DNA from: Actinomadura pelletieri DSM 43383
GTDB lineage: Bacteria; Actinomycetota; Actinomycetes; Streptosporangiales; Streptosporangiaceae
Assembly (NCBI RefSeq): GCF_003634705.1
Contig: NZ_RBWU01000004.1
Coordinates: 372,001 to 436,000, forward strand
Direction of reading: 5' to 3'
Length of the DNA stretch: 64,000 bases
Shown: positions 1 through 7,588 of the stretch, piece after piece
How the letters are laid out: every line of letters begins with the position of its first letter
Numbering within the stretch: the stretch's first letter is position 1
The notes under the pieces: generated by a model
The model's input: only the letters and a program-made list of their open reading frames with translations
Databases searched by the model: none
Told to the model about the DNA's origin: nothing
Translations under genes and position numbers: made by a program

Positions 1-372
1 GTCGACGCCGACCGGCTGGTCGAGGCGGTGCGGACGGTGGCGGCGGGCGAGGGGATCATCGCGCCGAGGGTGACCCGGCGGCTGATCGACACCTTCGCCG
101 GCCGGCCCTCGGCGCCCGCCGGGGCGCCCGGACTGGAGGAGCTGACGCCACGGGAGCGGGAGGTGTTCGCGTGCCTGGGGGAGGGCCTGTCGAACGGTCA
201 GATCGCGGCCCGGCTGGACATGGCGGAGACGACCACCAAGACCCATGTCAGCCGCATCCTCGGAAAGCTGGGGCTCGCCGGCCGAGTCCAGGCGGCCATC
301 CTCGCCCGGGAGACGGTCGCCGCCGGACTTTCCGCCTCGGATCCGCACAAAGGATCATCCGGGGCGGGCTGA
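1..372 (+). CDS. LuxR/NarL-family response regulator, C-terminal part (5' end outside window)
   Basis: The frame is open from base 1, so the start and the receiver domain lie upstream. The visible 123 codons carry the end of a receiver-HTH linker (VDADRLVEAVRTVAAGEG) and a complete LuxR-type HTH: LTPREREVF, then GLSNGQIAARL and a recognition helix around TTKTHVSRILGKL. NarL-family proteins bind promoters as dimers after phosphorylation by a sensor kinase; the partner kinase is not visible but often sits directly upstream. It ends 34 bp from the convergent EAL-CBS gene. Family assignment is firm; the regulon is unknown. Confidence 0.9.
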   Translation, partial: VDADRLVEAVRTVAAGEGIIAPRVTRRLIDTFAGRPSAPAGAPGLEELTPREREVFACLGEGLSNGQIAARLDMAETTTKTHVSRILGKLGLAGRVQAAILARETVAAGLSASDPHKGSSGAG

Positions 373-406
373 GGTCGCAGCGGCGATCTCGGCACGGCGC
401 GCCGGG

Positions 407-1540
407 TCAGCGCGACAGGCCGCGGATCAGGTCGGCGACGCGGACGATGCCGAGGCAGCGTCCGATCTCGTCTACGACGACGAGGTCGTCGTAGACGCGT
501 TCCTCCTCGAGTCCGGCGGCCCGTAGCGCCGCGACGGCCGGGACGGTGCGCGGGACCGGGCGTGGGTCGTCGGCGAGTCGCGCGGCCGGCCTGCGGGCGT
601 GCAGGGCGTGCCCGTAGGCGCCCGAAAGGCGCAGGAGGAACCGGGTCCGGTCGACCATGCGGTGGGGGCGCTGCCGGTCGTCGACCAGCACGATGCTGGT
701 GATGCCGGTCTCGGCGTTCAGCGCGTTCAGGACCTCCCCGGCGGTGGTCGTGTGCGGCAGCGTCACCACGGGCAGTGTGAACTCCGAGACCCGCGGGCCG
801 AGGCCCGGGTCCGGCCGGGCGGGTTCGTCGGCGGGCGCGACGGGGATGTGGACCGGCATTCCGGGGCGCCACTCCGGCGGCGCCAGCGCCGGGCCCTGGA
901 CGAGCCGCACCCCCGCGTCGCGCATGTGCAGCACCTGCTCGCGGGTCGCCATCTGCGGCGCCAGCACGTGCGTCTCCAGGCGGTGCGCCAGCTCGACCAG
1001 GCTCCCCACCAGCGCGGCGCGGCGCGGCTCGGTCACCGCTCTGCGGGCCAACTCGGCATCGAGTTTCAGCAGGTAGGGCGCGCCTTCCACGAGCAGGTCG
1101 AGGGGCGCGTGGGCGGCGCCGAGACCGGCGAGCCCGACGAGATGGCCGGTGCGGCGCAGGCCCGACAGCGCCGCGGTGACCGGCGGGCGGAGCGCGGGCG
1201 CGAACCCGCCCGACACGCAGATGATGATCTCCTGAGGGCGGCGTCCGGTGTCGATGAGGCCGCGGTGCAGCTCGTTGAGAAGGTCGTCACCGCGGGCCAG
1301 AGTCTCGGCGCGCAGCCCGATCTGCAGGGGGAGTGGGGTGCCGAGGTCGGTGGCGGCGTGGGCCGCTTCCACGGCGCGGCGGACGTCCTCGGCGGCGGGA
1401 TCGGGTCGCGCCGGACCGGCGAGGACGGCGGGGGGCGTGTGGGCCTCCACGGCGACTACCGTGCCGGTGCTGAGGTCGACGACCGGATGGAACACCGCTC
1501 GGGCGGGGAGGAGGGCGTCAAGGGCATTGACGGCTGACAC
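407..1540 (-). CDS. Degenerate EAL-domain protein with C-terminal CBS pair
   Basis: 377 aa from a GTG start; no clear ribosome binding site precedes it. Residues about 10-240 resemble an EAL (cyclic-di-GMP phosphodiesterase) fold: FHPVVDLSTGTVVAVEAH at the N-terminus, LPLQIGLRAETL where active enzymes have the metal-binding Asn, and VGLAGLGAAHAPLDLL where the DDFGTG loop would be. EAL reads EAH and the Asp pair is missing, so catalysis is unlikely; nucleotide sensing is more plausible. Residues about 255-377 look like two CBS motifs (EFTLPVVTLPHTTTAGEVL; DDLVVVDEIGRCLGIV), which usually bind adenine nucleotides. Soluble, no membrane segment. Likely a sensory or scaffold protein; function not known. 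Confidence 0.75.
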   Translation of the reverse strand: MSAVNALDALLPARAVFHPVVDLSTGTVVAVEAHTPPAVLAGPARPDPAAEDVRRAVEAAHAATDLGTPLPLQIGLRAETLARGDDLLNELHRGLIDTGRRPQEIIICVSGGFAPALRPPVTAALSGLRRTGHLVGLAGLGAAHAPLDLLVEGAPYLLKLDAELARRAVTEPRRAALVGSLVELAHRLETHVLAPQMATREQVLHMRDAGVRLVQGPALAPPEWRPGMPVHIPVAPADEPARPDPGLGPRVSEFTLPVVTLPHTTTAGEVLNALNAETGITSIVLVDDRQRPHRMVDRTRFLLRLSGAYGHALHARRPAARLADDPRPVPRTVPAVAALRAAGLEEERVYDDLVVVDEIGRCLGIVRVADLIRGLSR

Positions 1541-1610
1541 AGCCGCATCATGTCGCCCACCCGCCCGTGAAACCAGACTTGTCGGATGAAGTTAACTCAA
1601 TATTCGCGGT

Positions 1611-2015
1611 TCACAGGCTCCGGCTGCTGACGAACGCCGACAGCAGGTACGTCGCCCCCGCGACGGCCGCGAGCCACACGTAGGCGGTGATGTCGCCGCC
1701 CCGCAGCGCCTGGACGACCAGCCCGCCGATCACCGCGACGGTCAGCACGTCCCCCGTCGTCGCCGCCGCCCGCAGGTGCGCGCGGGCCCGCGTGCCCGAC
1801 CCGAACCCCTCGCCGATCGGAAGGGTGGGCTCGTTGCGCCGGTACGCCAGATACGCCGCGTAGCCGGCCAGCGCGGCGAGCGCGACCAGAGCCGTCCCGG
1901 ACCGCCCGTCGGCGGCCAGCACGGCCCCGACCACCACACCCGCGCCCAGGACGATCCCGGGCACGGCCCACCTGGCCAGGCTGCGGTTCTCGGGAGCCAT
2001 CCACATGGTGCTCAT
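1611..2015 (-). CDS. Small integral membrane protein of unknown function
   Basis: 134 aa. The ATG at 2015 is chosen because GGGAAGG lies just upstream; a longer open frame extends into the promoter repeat region and is not used. Four hydrophobic stretches are visible in two pairs: residues about 15-35 and 38-57, then, after a basic loop (RRNEPTLPIGEGFGSGTRARAHLRA), about 80-98 and 104-124. I recognise no family. It is divergent from the AIM24 genes and tail-to-head with the EAL-CBS gene on the same strand, about 70 bp apart. Confidence 0.6.
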   Translation of the reverse strand: MSTMWMAPENRSLARWAVPGIVLGAGVVVGAVLAADGRSGTALVALAALAGYAAYLAYRRNEPTLPIGEGFGSGTRARAHLRAAATTGDVLTVAVIGGLVVQALRGGDITAYVWLAAVAGATYLLSAFVSSRSL

Positions 2016-2148
2016 CCTTCCCGATCCGCGTCCGGGCGGACCGTCAACGCGCCGGACCGGACGATTGTGTGGAGGACGATCCCCTACAGTCGCGGCTCCT
2101 ACACCCCAGGATGTGGGCGTCTTTGAAGGACGTCCCCCCGCTCCGCAG

Positions 2149-2259
2149 CGGCTGTGTCCTCTGTGGGGGGGACGACCCCTCACACCCCCCGGAACGGCTG
2201 TGTCCTCTGTGGGGGGACGACCCCCCACACCCCCCGCGACCGCTGTATGTTCTCGCTTC
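2149..2259. repeat. 46-bp direct repeat with internal hairpins upstream of AIM24 genes
   Basis: Two near-identical 46-bp units begin at 2149 and 2195 with CGGCTGTGTCCTCTGTGG, and a third, degenerate copy (CGCTGTATGTTCTCG) begins exactly 46 bp later at 2241. Unit 2 contains a perfect 9-bp inverted repeat, TGTGGGGGG (2208-2216) and CCCCCCACA (2221-2229), around ACGA; unit 1 has the same with one mismatch. The third copy contains the probable -10 box and abuts the first AIM24 start. Repeated operators or stacked promoter relics are plausible. Confidence 0.7.
2246..2251 (+). promoter_or_regulatory. Probable -10 box of a leaderless AIM24 transcript
   Basis: TATGTT fits the actinobacterial TANNNT box and ends 8 nt before the GTG at 2260. 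No ribosome binding site precedes that GTG, so transcription probably starts at or next to the start codon. No convincing -35 is seen. Confidence 0.45.
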
Positions 2260-2898
2260 GTGGCGCAATTTCGATTGAACGGCTCCAAGATGCTCGCCGT
2301 CGATCTCGGCGGCGAGACGATCAGGGCGCTGAACGGTTCCATGGTCGCCTACGAGGGCCAGATGTCGTTCAAGCGGCAGGGCATGACGGGCGGCGAGGGG
2401 CTGCGGGGCGCGTTGAAACGCAGGATCGCCGGTGAGGGCATGACCCTCATGGAGATCAACGGGCAGGGCACGGTGTACCTGGCGAGCGAGGCGACGGAGG
2501 TGACCCTCGTCCAGTTGACCGGCGACACCCTGTTCGTCGAGTCGGAGAGCCTCCTCGCCCTCGACGGGAACCTGCAGACCGGTGTCCACTTCGTCGGGTT
2601 GCGGGGCATGGGCACCGGGCAGGGCCTCGCCACCACGAAGGTGGACGGGCACGGAACGGTCGCGATCCTGTCGGACGGGCCCGCGATCGCGCTGGAGGTG
2701 ACACCGCACGCGCCGCTCTGCGTCGACCCGCACGCCTACGTCTGCCATCACGGGCAGCTCCAGCAGGACGTCGTCACCGACGTCAACTGGCGGACGGTGC
2801 TCGGCCAGGGCTCGGGGGAGAGCGTGCAGTTCCGGTACCAGGGGCACGGCCTGGTCTACGTCCAGCCGGCCGAGCGCGGCGGAATCCTGGAGGTCTGA
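2260..2898 (+). CDS. AIM24 family protein (first of three)
   Basis: 212 aa from GTG 2260. This start gives VAQFRLNGSKMLAVDLGG, matching the usual N-terminal pattern of the family; a frame open further upstream crosses the repeats and is rejected. AIM24 proteins (mitochondrial biogenesis AIM24, bacterial TerD-neighbour type) form a beta-rich barrel. Typical short motifs are seen: NGSMVAYEGQMSF, GEGMTLMEINGQGTVYLA, LALDGNLQTGV and GQGSGESVQFRYQGHGLVYVQP. Function in bacteria is not established; cell-surface or membrane-associated roles have been suggested. The stop (2898) directly abuts the next start (2899), so the three genes form one operon. Confidence 0.85.
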   Translation: MAQFRLNGSKMLAVDLGGETIRALNGSMVAYEGQMSFKRQGMTGGEGLRGALKRRIAGEGMTLMEINGQGTVYLASEATEVTLVQLTGDTLFVESESLLALDGNLQTGVHFVGLRGMGTGQGLATTKVDGHGTVAILSDGPAIALEVTPHAPLCVDPHAYVCHHGQLQQDVVTDVNWRTVLGQGSGESVQFRYQGHGLVYVQPAERGGILEV

Positions 2899-3552
2899 AT
2901 GCCCGGCTACCAGTCGATCAACGACAAGATGCTCCAGGTGCCGATCGGACCGGGGCGGGAGGTGTACAGCAAGCGCGGCGCGATGCTCGCCTACAGCGGG
3001 CCGGTGTCGTTCGCGCCGACCGCGACGGCCGGGCAGGGCCTCGGCGGCACCCTCGGACGCGCCGTCGCCGGGGAGCGGACCGCGATGATGCACGTCACCG
3101 GCCAGGGCAGTGTCCTGTTCGGGCAGGGCGGCATGAACGTCACCGTCATCGACCTGAACGGCGCCGACACGCTCTACGTCGAGGCCGACCGGCTGCTGGT
3201 GCACGACGCGTCCCTCCAGGTCGGGACGATGTTCATGGGCGAGCAGGGCGGCGTGCGCGGCATGGTCCGCGGCGCGGTCACCGGGCAGGGGTTGTTCACC
3301 TCGACGCTCACCGGGCACGGCTCGTGCGCGCTGCTGTCGCACGGCGGCGTGATGGAGTTGCCGATCAGTCCGCAGCGGTCCGTGCACGTCGACCCGCAGG
3401 CCTACGTGGCGCACCGCGGGCAGGTGCAGAACAAGCTCACCACGGCCGTGGGGCTGCGCGACCTGGTCGGACGAGGTTCCGGCGAGGCGTTCCAGCTCGA
3501 ACTGAGCGGCACCGGGGTCGTCTACGTCCAGGCCAGCGAGAGGAAGATCTGA
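2899..3552 (+). CDS. AIM24 family protein (second of three)
   Basis: 217 aa, ATG start immediately after the stop of the first gene, so translation is probably coupled. N-terminal YQSINDKMLQVPIG and YSKRGAMLAYSGPVSF are the family hallmarks, followed by a glycine-rich turn (GQGLGGTLGRAVAGE), MHVTGQGSVLFGQ and the C-terminal GSGEAFQLELSGTGVVYVQ. It is a clear paralogue of its neighbours, and the three-gene tandem suggests that the products assemble together as a hetero-oligomer (inference). No signal peptide or membrane segment. Confidence 0.88.
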   Translation: MPGYQSINDKMLQVPIGPGREVYSKRGAMLAYSGPVSFAPTATAGQGLGGTLGRAVAGERTAMMHVTGQGSVLFGQGGMNVTVIDLNGADTLYVEADRLLVHDASLQVGTMFMGEQGGVRGMVRGAVTGQGLFTSTLTGHGSCALLSHGGVMELPISPQRSVHVDPQAYVAHRGQVQNKLTTAVGLRDLVGRGSGEAFQLELSGTGVVYVQASERKI

Positions 3553-3554
3553 CC

Positions 3555-4316
3555 GTGAGCACGTTCGGCACGCAGACCTGGAATCCCGGGACGCTCCCGT
3601 CCAACGACAACGTCAACCCCTACGCCTTCAGCGTCGACCTCAACGGGCAGTGGTTCGCGCAGAAGGGCAAGATGATCGCCTACTACGGGCAGATCAAGTT
3701 CGAGGCGCTGTCGGCGGGGCCGCTCGACTCGCTCGTCGCGCACACGTTCAACTCGCCGCTGTACGCGCAGGACTGGATCATCGCGCAGGGGCAGGGCAAG
3801 CTCCTGCTGGCCGACCGCGGCTACGACGTGAACTCCTTCGACCTCGACAACGGGAACCTCACCGTCCGGGCCGGGAACCTCCTGGCGTTCGAGCCCGGCC
3901 TGGAACTCAAGCAGTCGATCATCCCGGGGTTCCTGACGTTGATCGGCACCGGACGGTTCGTGGCCGCCTCCAACGGGCCCGTCCACTTCGTCGAGCCGCC
4001 GATCAGGGTCGACCCGCAGGCGCTGCTCGGCTGGGCCGACTGCCCGTCCCCGTGCCACCACTACGACCACTCCTACATGCGCGGGGCGCTCGGCGCGGCG
4101 CGGATGGTGTTCGGGATCGGCGGGCAGTCCGGCGAGGAGCACCAGTTCGACTTCACCGGCCAGGGCACGGTGCTGATGCAGTCGTCCGAGGCCGTGATGA
4201 ACGAGGACACGCTGCTGCGCGACCTGGAGGGACAGATCGGGCTGGTCGGCACGTCCGGCCTCCAGCGGCTCCAGCACACGATCACCCAGCGGCTGTCCGC
4301 CGAGCGGCAGGGCTGA
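3555..4316 (+). CDS. AIM24 family protein (third of three)
   Basis: 253 aa from GTG 3555, preceded by AGAGGAAG at good spacing and only 2 nt after the previous stop. It differs from its siblings by a longer N-terminus (STFGTQTWNPGTLPSNDNVNPYAF) and a C-terminal helix (LRDLEGQIGLVGTSGLQRLQ), but keeps the core: WFAQKGKMIAYYGQIKFEAL, DWIIAQGQGKLLLADRGYDV, NLLAFEPGLEL and FDFTGQGTVLMQSSE. A cysteine/histidine patch (DCPSPCHHYDHSY) at about residues 157-169 is absent from the other two and might bind metal. Ends just before a strong hairpin. Confidence 0.87.
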   Translation: MSTFGTQTWNPGTLPSNDNVNPYAFSVDLNGQWFAQKGKMIAYYGQIKFEALSAGPLDSLVAHTFNSPLYAQDWIIAQGQGKLLLADRGYDVNSFDLDNGNLTVRAGNLLAFEPGLELKQSIIPGFLTLIGTGRFVAASNGPVHFVEPPIRVDPQALLGWADCPSPCHHYDHSYMRGALGAARMVFGIGGQSGEEHQFDFTGQGTVLMQSSEAVMNEDTLLRDLEGQIGLVGTSGLQRLQHTITQRLSAERQG

Positions 4317-4319
4317 CCG

Positions 4320-4353
4320 GATCCGGACGCCCGGAGACGCGGGCGTCCGGATC
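4320..4353. terminator. Bidirectional hairpin terminator, AIM24 operon / VOC gene
   Basis: Perfect 14-bp stem: GATCCGGACGCCCG (4320-4333) pairs with CGGGCGTCCGGATC (4340-4353), loop of six. It lies between the convergent stops at 4316 and 4365. No T-run on either side, as is usual in high-GC actinomycetes. Confidence 0.75.
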
Positions 4354-4364
4354 GGGCCCGTCCC

Positions 4365-5168
4365 TCACGAGTCCGTCGAGGGCGCGGGCTTCGTCAGGCG
4401 GAACGGGACGCCGAACGGGTCGCGGACGGTCGCGATGCGGCCGTACGGGGTGTCGACGGGGTCCTCCTCGACGGAGCCGCCGCCCGTGACGGCCCGCTCG
4501 ACCGCCGCGTCGGTGTCGTCGACCACGAAGTAGGTGAGCCAGGACGCGACCTGCTCGGTGGCGCCGCCGAGGACGAGACCCTCGTGGCCGAAGACCCCGC
4601 CGACGAGGCGGCCGTCCGGACGGGCCAGGGTGGTGTAGTCGAGGCCCTCGACGCCCGGCAGCCGCTCGGACCGGAGGCCGAACACCGCCTCGTAGAAGTC
4701 GCGGGCGGGCCCGGCGTCACCGGGGACGAACAGATCGTTCCAGACGAACGACCCCGTTTCGTTGACGATCGCCGAGCCCGCGTGGGCGGTGCCCTGCCAC
4801 AGGCCGAACTGCCCGCCGACCGGGTCCTTGGCGATCGCCAGGCGGCCCTGGTCCATCACGTCCATGGGCGCGACGACGACCTCACCGCCCGCGTCGGTGA
4901 CCCGCTTGACGGTGCCGTCGCAGTCGTCGGTGGCGAAGTAGACGCTCCACCAGTACTCGGCGGGCTGGTCGTCGGGGTTGCGCATCATCCCGGCGATGGG
5001 CGCCCCGCGCAGTGTGCACATGTTGTAGCCGCCGCCTTCGGCGCCCAGGTCCTGGAACTCCCAGCCGAGCAGCGTCCCGTAGAACGTCTTCGCCCGGTCG
5101 ATGTCGGGGACGCCGATGTCGAGCCAGGTCGGCGTGCCCTCCGGCTGGTTGCTCGTTACCTGCGTCAT
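4365..5168 (-). CDS. Two-domain VOC/glyoxalase-like protein (27-30 kDa antigen type)
   Basis: 267 aa. ATG 5168 has AAGGAG about 10 nt upstream. Two VOC (beta-alpha-beta-beta-beta) modules are visible: residues about 12-125 (PTWLDIGVPDIDRAKTFYG ... GRLAIAKDPVGGQFGLWQ) and about 140-260 (WNDLFVPGDAGPARDFYEAVFG ... GRIATVRDPFGVPFRL). The arrangement matches actinobacterial VOC proteins such as M. tuberculosis Rv0577 (CFP32/CFP30B), named here from memory of the family. VOC proteins may be glyoxalases, dioxygenases or ligand-binding resistance proteins; the reaction here cannot be told. Divergent from the ABC-F gene. Confidence 0.85.
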   Translation of the reverse strand: MTQVTSNQPEGTPTWLDIGVPDIDRAKTFYGTLLGWEFQDLGAEGGGYNMCTLRGAPIAGMMRNPDDQPAEYWWSVYFATDDCDGTVKRVTDAGGEVVVAPMDVMDQGRLAIAKDPVGGQFGLWQGTAHAGSAIVNETGSFVWNDLFVPGDAGPARDFYEAVFGLRSERLPGVEGLDYTTLARPDGRLVGGVFGHEGLVLGGATEQVASWLTYFVVDDTDAAVERAVTGGGSVEEDPVDTPYGRIATVRDPFGVPFRLTKPAPSTDS

Positions 5169-5331
5169 TCGACTTCACGCTCCTTCGTGCCGAGTCCCCG
5201 GTCCCGTTGGTGTGCGCCGCACGCCCGTGTCCACATCCTGGCCTTTCCGGCGGTGTTCACACATCGGCGACACCCCGTCCGCGCGGGAAACGGTGCCCGG
5301 TCGGCATGGCCGGTACCGGCCCGCCGTCACG

Positions 5332-5364
5332 TACACTGGAGTGATGATTCCGCTCCCGAATTGA
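5332..5364 (+). promoter_or_regulatory. Probable promoter and 6-codon leader peptide for the ABC-F gene
   Basis: TACACT (5332-5337) fits a -10 box. An ATG at 5344, 6 nt after it, opens the six-codon frame MIPLPN followed by TGA (5362-5364); GTG 5341 is in the same frame. About 100 nt of GC-rich, foldable leader separate it from the ABC-F start at 5468 (e.g. GCGCGCC near 5377 with GGCGCGC near 5412). Short leader peptides often control antibiotic-resistance ABC-F genes by ribosome stalling; whether this one does is inference. Confidence 0.4.
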
Positions 5365-5467
5365 CCGGCAGCCCCGGCGCGCCCCGGTTCGAGCCCCGCT
5401 CGTGACCGAGAGGCGCGCTTCTTCGTGCCTGTCCATCGAGCCGTCCCTCCTGGGGAGCCCAGTCACT

Positions 5468-7066
5468 GTGATCATCGCGAAAGACATCGAGCTGCGCGCC
5501 GGGTCCCGGCTGCTGATCGAGGCCGCCACGTTCCGCGTCAACCCCGGCGACCGCGTCGGCTTCGTCGGGCGCAACGGCGCGGGCAAGACCACTCTCACCA
5601 AGGTGCTGGCGGGGGAGGCGCTGCCCGCCCAGGGCGCCGTGACGTCCTCCGGCACCATCGGCTACCTGCCGCAGGACCCACGCGGCGTCGACCTCGACGA
5701 GCTGGCCCGTGACCGCATCCTGTCCGCCCGCGGCCTGGACACGGTGATCCGCGACCTGCGCGCCGCGGAGGACGCGATGGCGACCGCCACCGGCGCCGAG
5801 CGCGACCGGGCCGTGCGCCGGTACGGGCGGCTGGAGGAGCGGCTGCACGTGCTCGGCGGCTACGCCGCGGAGGCCGAGGCCGCGTCGATCGCCTCCAGCC
5901 TCGGCCTGCCGGACCGGGTGATGACCCAGCCGCTCGGCACGCTGTCGGGCGGGCAGCGCCGCCGGGTCGAGCTGGCCCGCATCCTGTTCTCCGGCGCCGA
6001 CACGCTGCTGCTGGACGAGCCCACCAACCACCTGGACGCCGACTCGATCGTCTGGCTGCGCGACTTCCTCAAGTCCCACCAGGGCGGCCTCGTCGTGATC
6101 AGCCACGATGTGGAGTTGCTGGACGTCGTCGTCAACCGCGTGTTCCATCTGGACGCCAACCGCTGCGTGATCGACATCTACAACGTCGGCTGGAAGAAGT
6201 ACCTCGACCAGCGCGAGACCGACGAGCGGCGCCGCAAGCGCGAGTCGGCCAACGCGCAGCGGCAGGCCTCGGCGCTGCTGTCGCAGGCCGACAAGATGCG
6301 CGCCAAGGCCACCAAGGCCAAGGCGGCCCAGCAGATGGACCGGCGCGCCAGACGGCTGCTGGCGTCCGTGGAGGGCGAACGGCAGGCCGACAAGGTCGCC
6401 AAGATCCGCTTCCCGGATCCGGCGCCGTGCGGCCGGACTCCGCTCACCGCGGAGGGTTTGTCGAAATCGTACGGATCTTTGGAGATATTCACCGACGTGG
6501 ACCTGGCCGTCGACCGGGGCAGCCGCGTCGTCGTCCTCGGGCTGAACGGCGCGGGCAAGACGACCCTTTTGCGCCTGCTGGCGGGCGTCGACGAGCCCGA
6601 CACCGGTGCCGTGGTGGCCGGACACGGCCTGCGGATCGGCTACTACGCCCAGGAGCACGAGACCCTGGACGTCGACCGGTCCGTGTTGGAGAACATGCAG
6701 TCGTCCGCGCCCGGCATGGCGCCCGTCGAGGTCCGCAAGATCCTCGGCTCGTTCCTGTTCTCCGGCGACGACGTCGACAAGCCCGCGGGCGTGCTGTCCG
6801 GTGGCGAGAAGACCCGGCTGGCACTGGCGATGCTGGTGGTGTCCAGCGCGAACGTCCTGCTGTTGGACGAGCCCACCAACAACCTCGACCCGGCCAGCCG
6901 CGCGGAGATCCTCGCGGCGCTGCGGACGTTCGCCGGAGCGATCGTCCTGGTGACCCACGACGAGGGCGCGGTGGAGGCGCTCGCACCGGAAAGAGTGATT
7001 TTGCTGCCGGATGGGGTGGAAGACATCTGGAGTGACGAGTTTGCCGATCTGGTGGCCCTCGCGTGA
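5468..7066 (+). CDS. ABC-F family ATP-binding protein (ribosome-associated)
   Basis: 532 aa using GTG 5468, preceded by GGGGAG; the open frame reaches back to 5402 but VIIAKDIELRAGSRLL is the usual N-terminus. It has two ABC cassettes and no membrane domain. Cassette 1: Walker A GRNGAGKT (about 34-41), signature LSGGQRRR, Walker B LLLDEPTNHLD. Cassette 2: GLNGAGKT (about 358), LSGGEKTR, LLLDEPTNNLD. Between them is a charged linker (about 235-310, RQASALLSQADKMRAKATKAKAAQQ), the P-site tRNA interaction motif region. ABC-F proteins bind the ribosomal E site and act in translation or resistance to ribosome-targeting antibiotics. Paralogue class (Ettas versus ARE) not resolved. Confidence 0.92.
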   Translation: MIIAKDIELRAGSRLLIEAATFRVNPGDRVGFVGRNGAGKTTLTKVLAGEALPAQGAVTSSGTIGYLPQDPRGVDLDELARDRILSARGLDTVIRDLRAAEDAMATATGAERDRAVRRYGRLEERLHVLGGYAAEAEAASIASSLGLPDRVMTQPLGTLSGGQRRRVELARILFSGADTLLLDEPTNHLDADSIVWLRDFLKSHQGGLVVISHDVELLDVVVNRVFHLDANRCVIDIYNVGWKKYLDQRETDERRRKRESANAQRQASALLSQADKMRAKATKAKAAQQMDRRARRLLASVEGERQADKVAKIRFPDPAPCGRTPLTAEGLSKSYGSLEIFTDVDLAVDRGSRVVVLGLNGAGKTTLLRLLAGVDEPDTGAVVAGHGLRIGYYAQEHETLDVDRSVLENMQSSAPGMAPVEVRKILGSFLFSGDDVDKPAGVLSGGEKTRLALAMLVVSSANVLLLDEPTNNLDPASRAEILAALRTFAGAIVLVTHDEGAVEALAPERVILLPDGVEDIWSDEFADLVALA

Positions 7067-7067
7067 C

Positions 7068-7095
7068 CTGCGGAACGACTTCCGCAGATCTTTTC
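7068..7095 (+). terminator. Intrinsic terminator of the ABC-F gene
   Basis: CTGCGGAA (7068-7075), loop CGAC, TTCCGCAG (7080-7087), followed by ATCTTTTCT. It starts 2 nt after the ABC-F stop, and is one of the few with a genuine T-run here. Confidence 0.85.
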
Positions 7096-7182
7096 TGGCC
7101 GAGTGGGTAGCCGAACCGCCGGGAATGACTGATCATGGCGGGGGATAACGCAGCGGTCACCACATCACTACGGGAGGTACTC

Positions 7183-7395
7183 GTGGCCGAGACCCTCAAG
7201 AAGGGCACCCGCGTGACCGGTGCCGAGCGCGACAAGCTGGCGGCGGACCTGAAGAAGAGGTACGACTCCGGCGAGAGCATCCGCGCCCTGGCAGCCGCCA
7301 CCGGCCGCTCCTACGGTTTCATCCACCGGATTCTGACCGAGTCCGGAGTCAACCTGCGCGGTCGCGGTGGCGCGACCCGGGGCAAGAAGTCCTGA
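7183..7395 (+). CDS. Small helix-turn-helix protein conserved in actinobacteria
   Basis: 70 aa from GTG 7183, which has GGGAGG 5 nt upstream; an ATG at 7135 in frame lacks such a site. The protein starts VAETLKKGTRVTGAERDKL, has an HTH-like core (YDSGESIRALAAATGRSYGFIHRIL) and a basic glycine-rich tail (LRGRGGATRGKK). This short family is widespread in Streptomyces and relatives; it resembles the DNA-binding part of a resolvase/HTH_38 fold, but has no partner domain. Probably nucleoid- or promoter-associated; no target known. Monocistronic, followed by two hairpins. Confidence 0.85.
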   Translation: MAETLKKGTRVTGAERDKLAADLKKRYDSGESIRALAAATGRSYGFIHRILTESGVNLRGRGGATRGKKS

Positions 7396-7472
7396 CGGAC
7401 CCCGGCCCCCGGATGAGCGCACGGCCCGTCGCCGTGGCCGGACCTCCCCGGTCCGGTCACGGCGGTGGACGA

Positions 7473-7514
7473 GTTTCGGGCCCGCCTCCGCCGATGGCGG
7501 GACGGGCCCGAAAC
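7473..7514. terminator. Hairpin terminator after small HTH gene
   Basis: GTTTCGGGCCCG (7473-7484) pairs perfectly with CGGGCCCGAAAC (7503-7514). Lies between convergent stops at 7395 and 7589. Confidence 0.75.
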
Positions 7515-7542
7515 GCGTTCGTCGGAAATTCGGCGGGAAGGC

Positions 7543-7562
7543 GCCCCGGCCGGAGCCGGGGC
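7543..7562. terminator. Second hairpin at the HTH / CocE convergent junction
   Basis: GCCCCGGC (7543-7550), loop CGGA, GCCGGGGC (7555-7562). Closer to the CocE gene and suitable for terminating it. Confidence 0.65.
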
Positions 7563-7588
7563 ACCTGAGAACGACCCGTCCGACCGGG

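Noticed and set aside
2044..3414. 456-codon minus-strand ORF opposite the AIM24 genes
   Set aside because: Antisense to two conserved genes and the promoter repeats; no recognisable domain.
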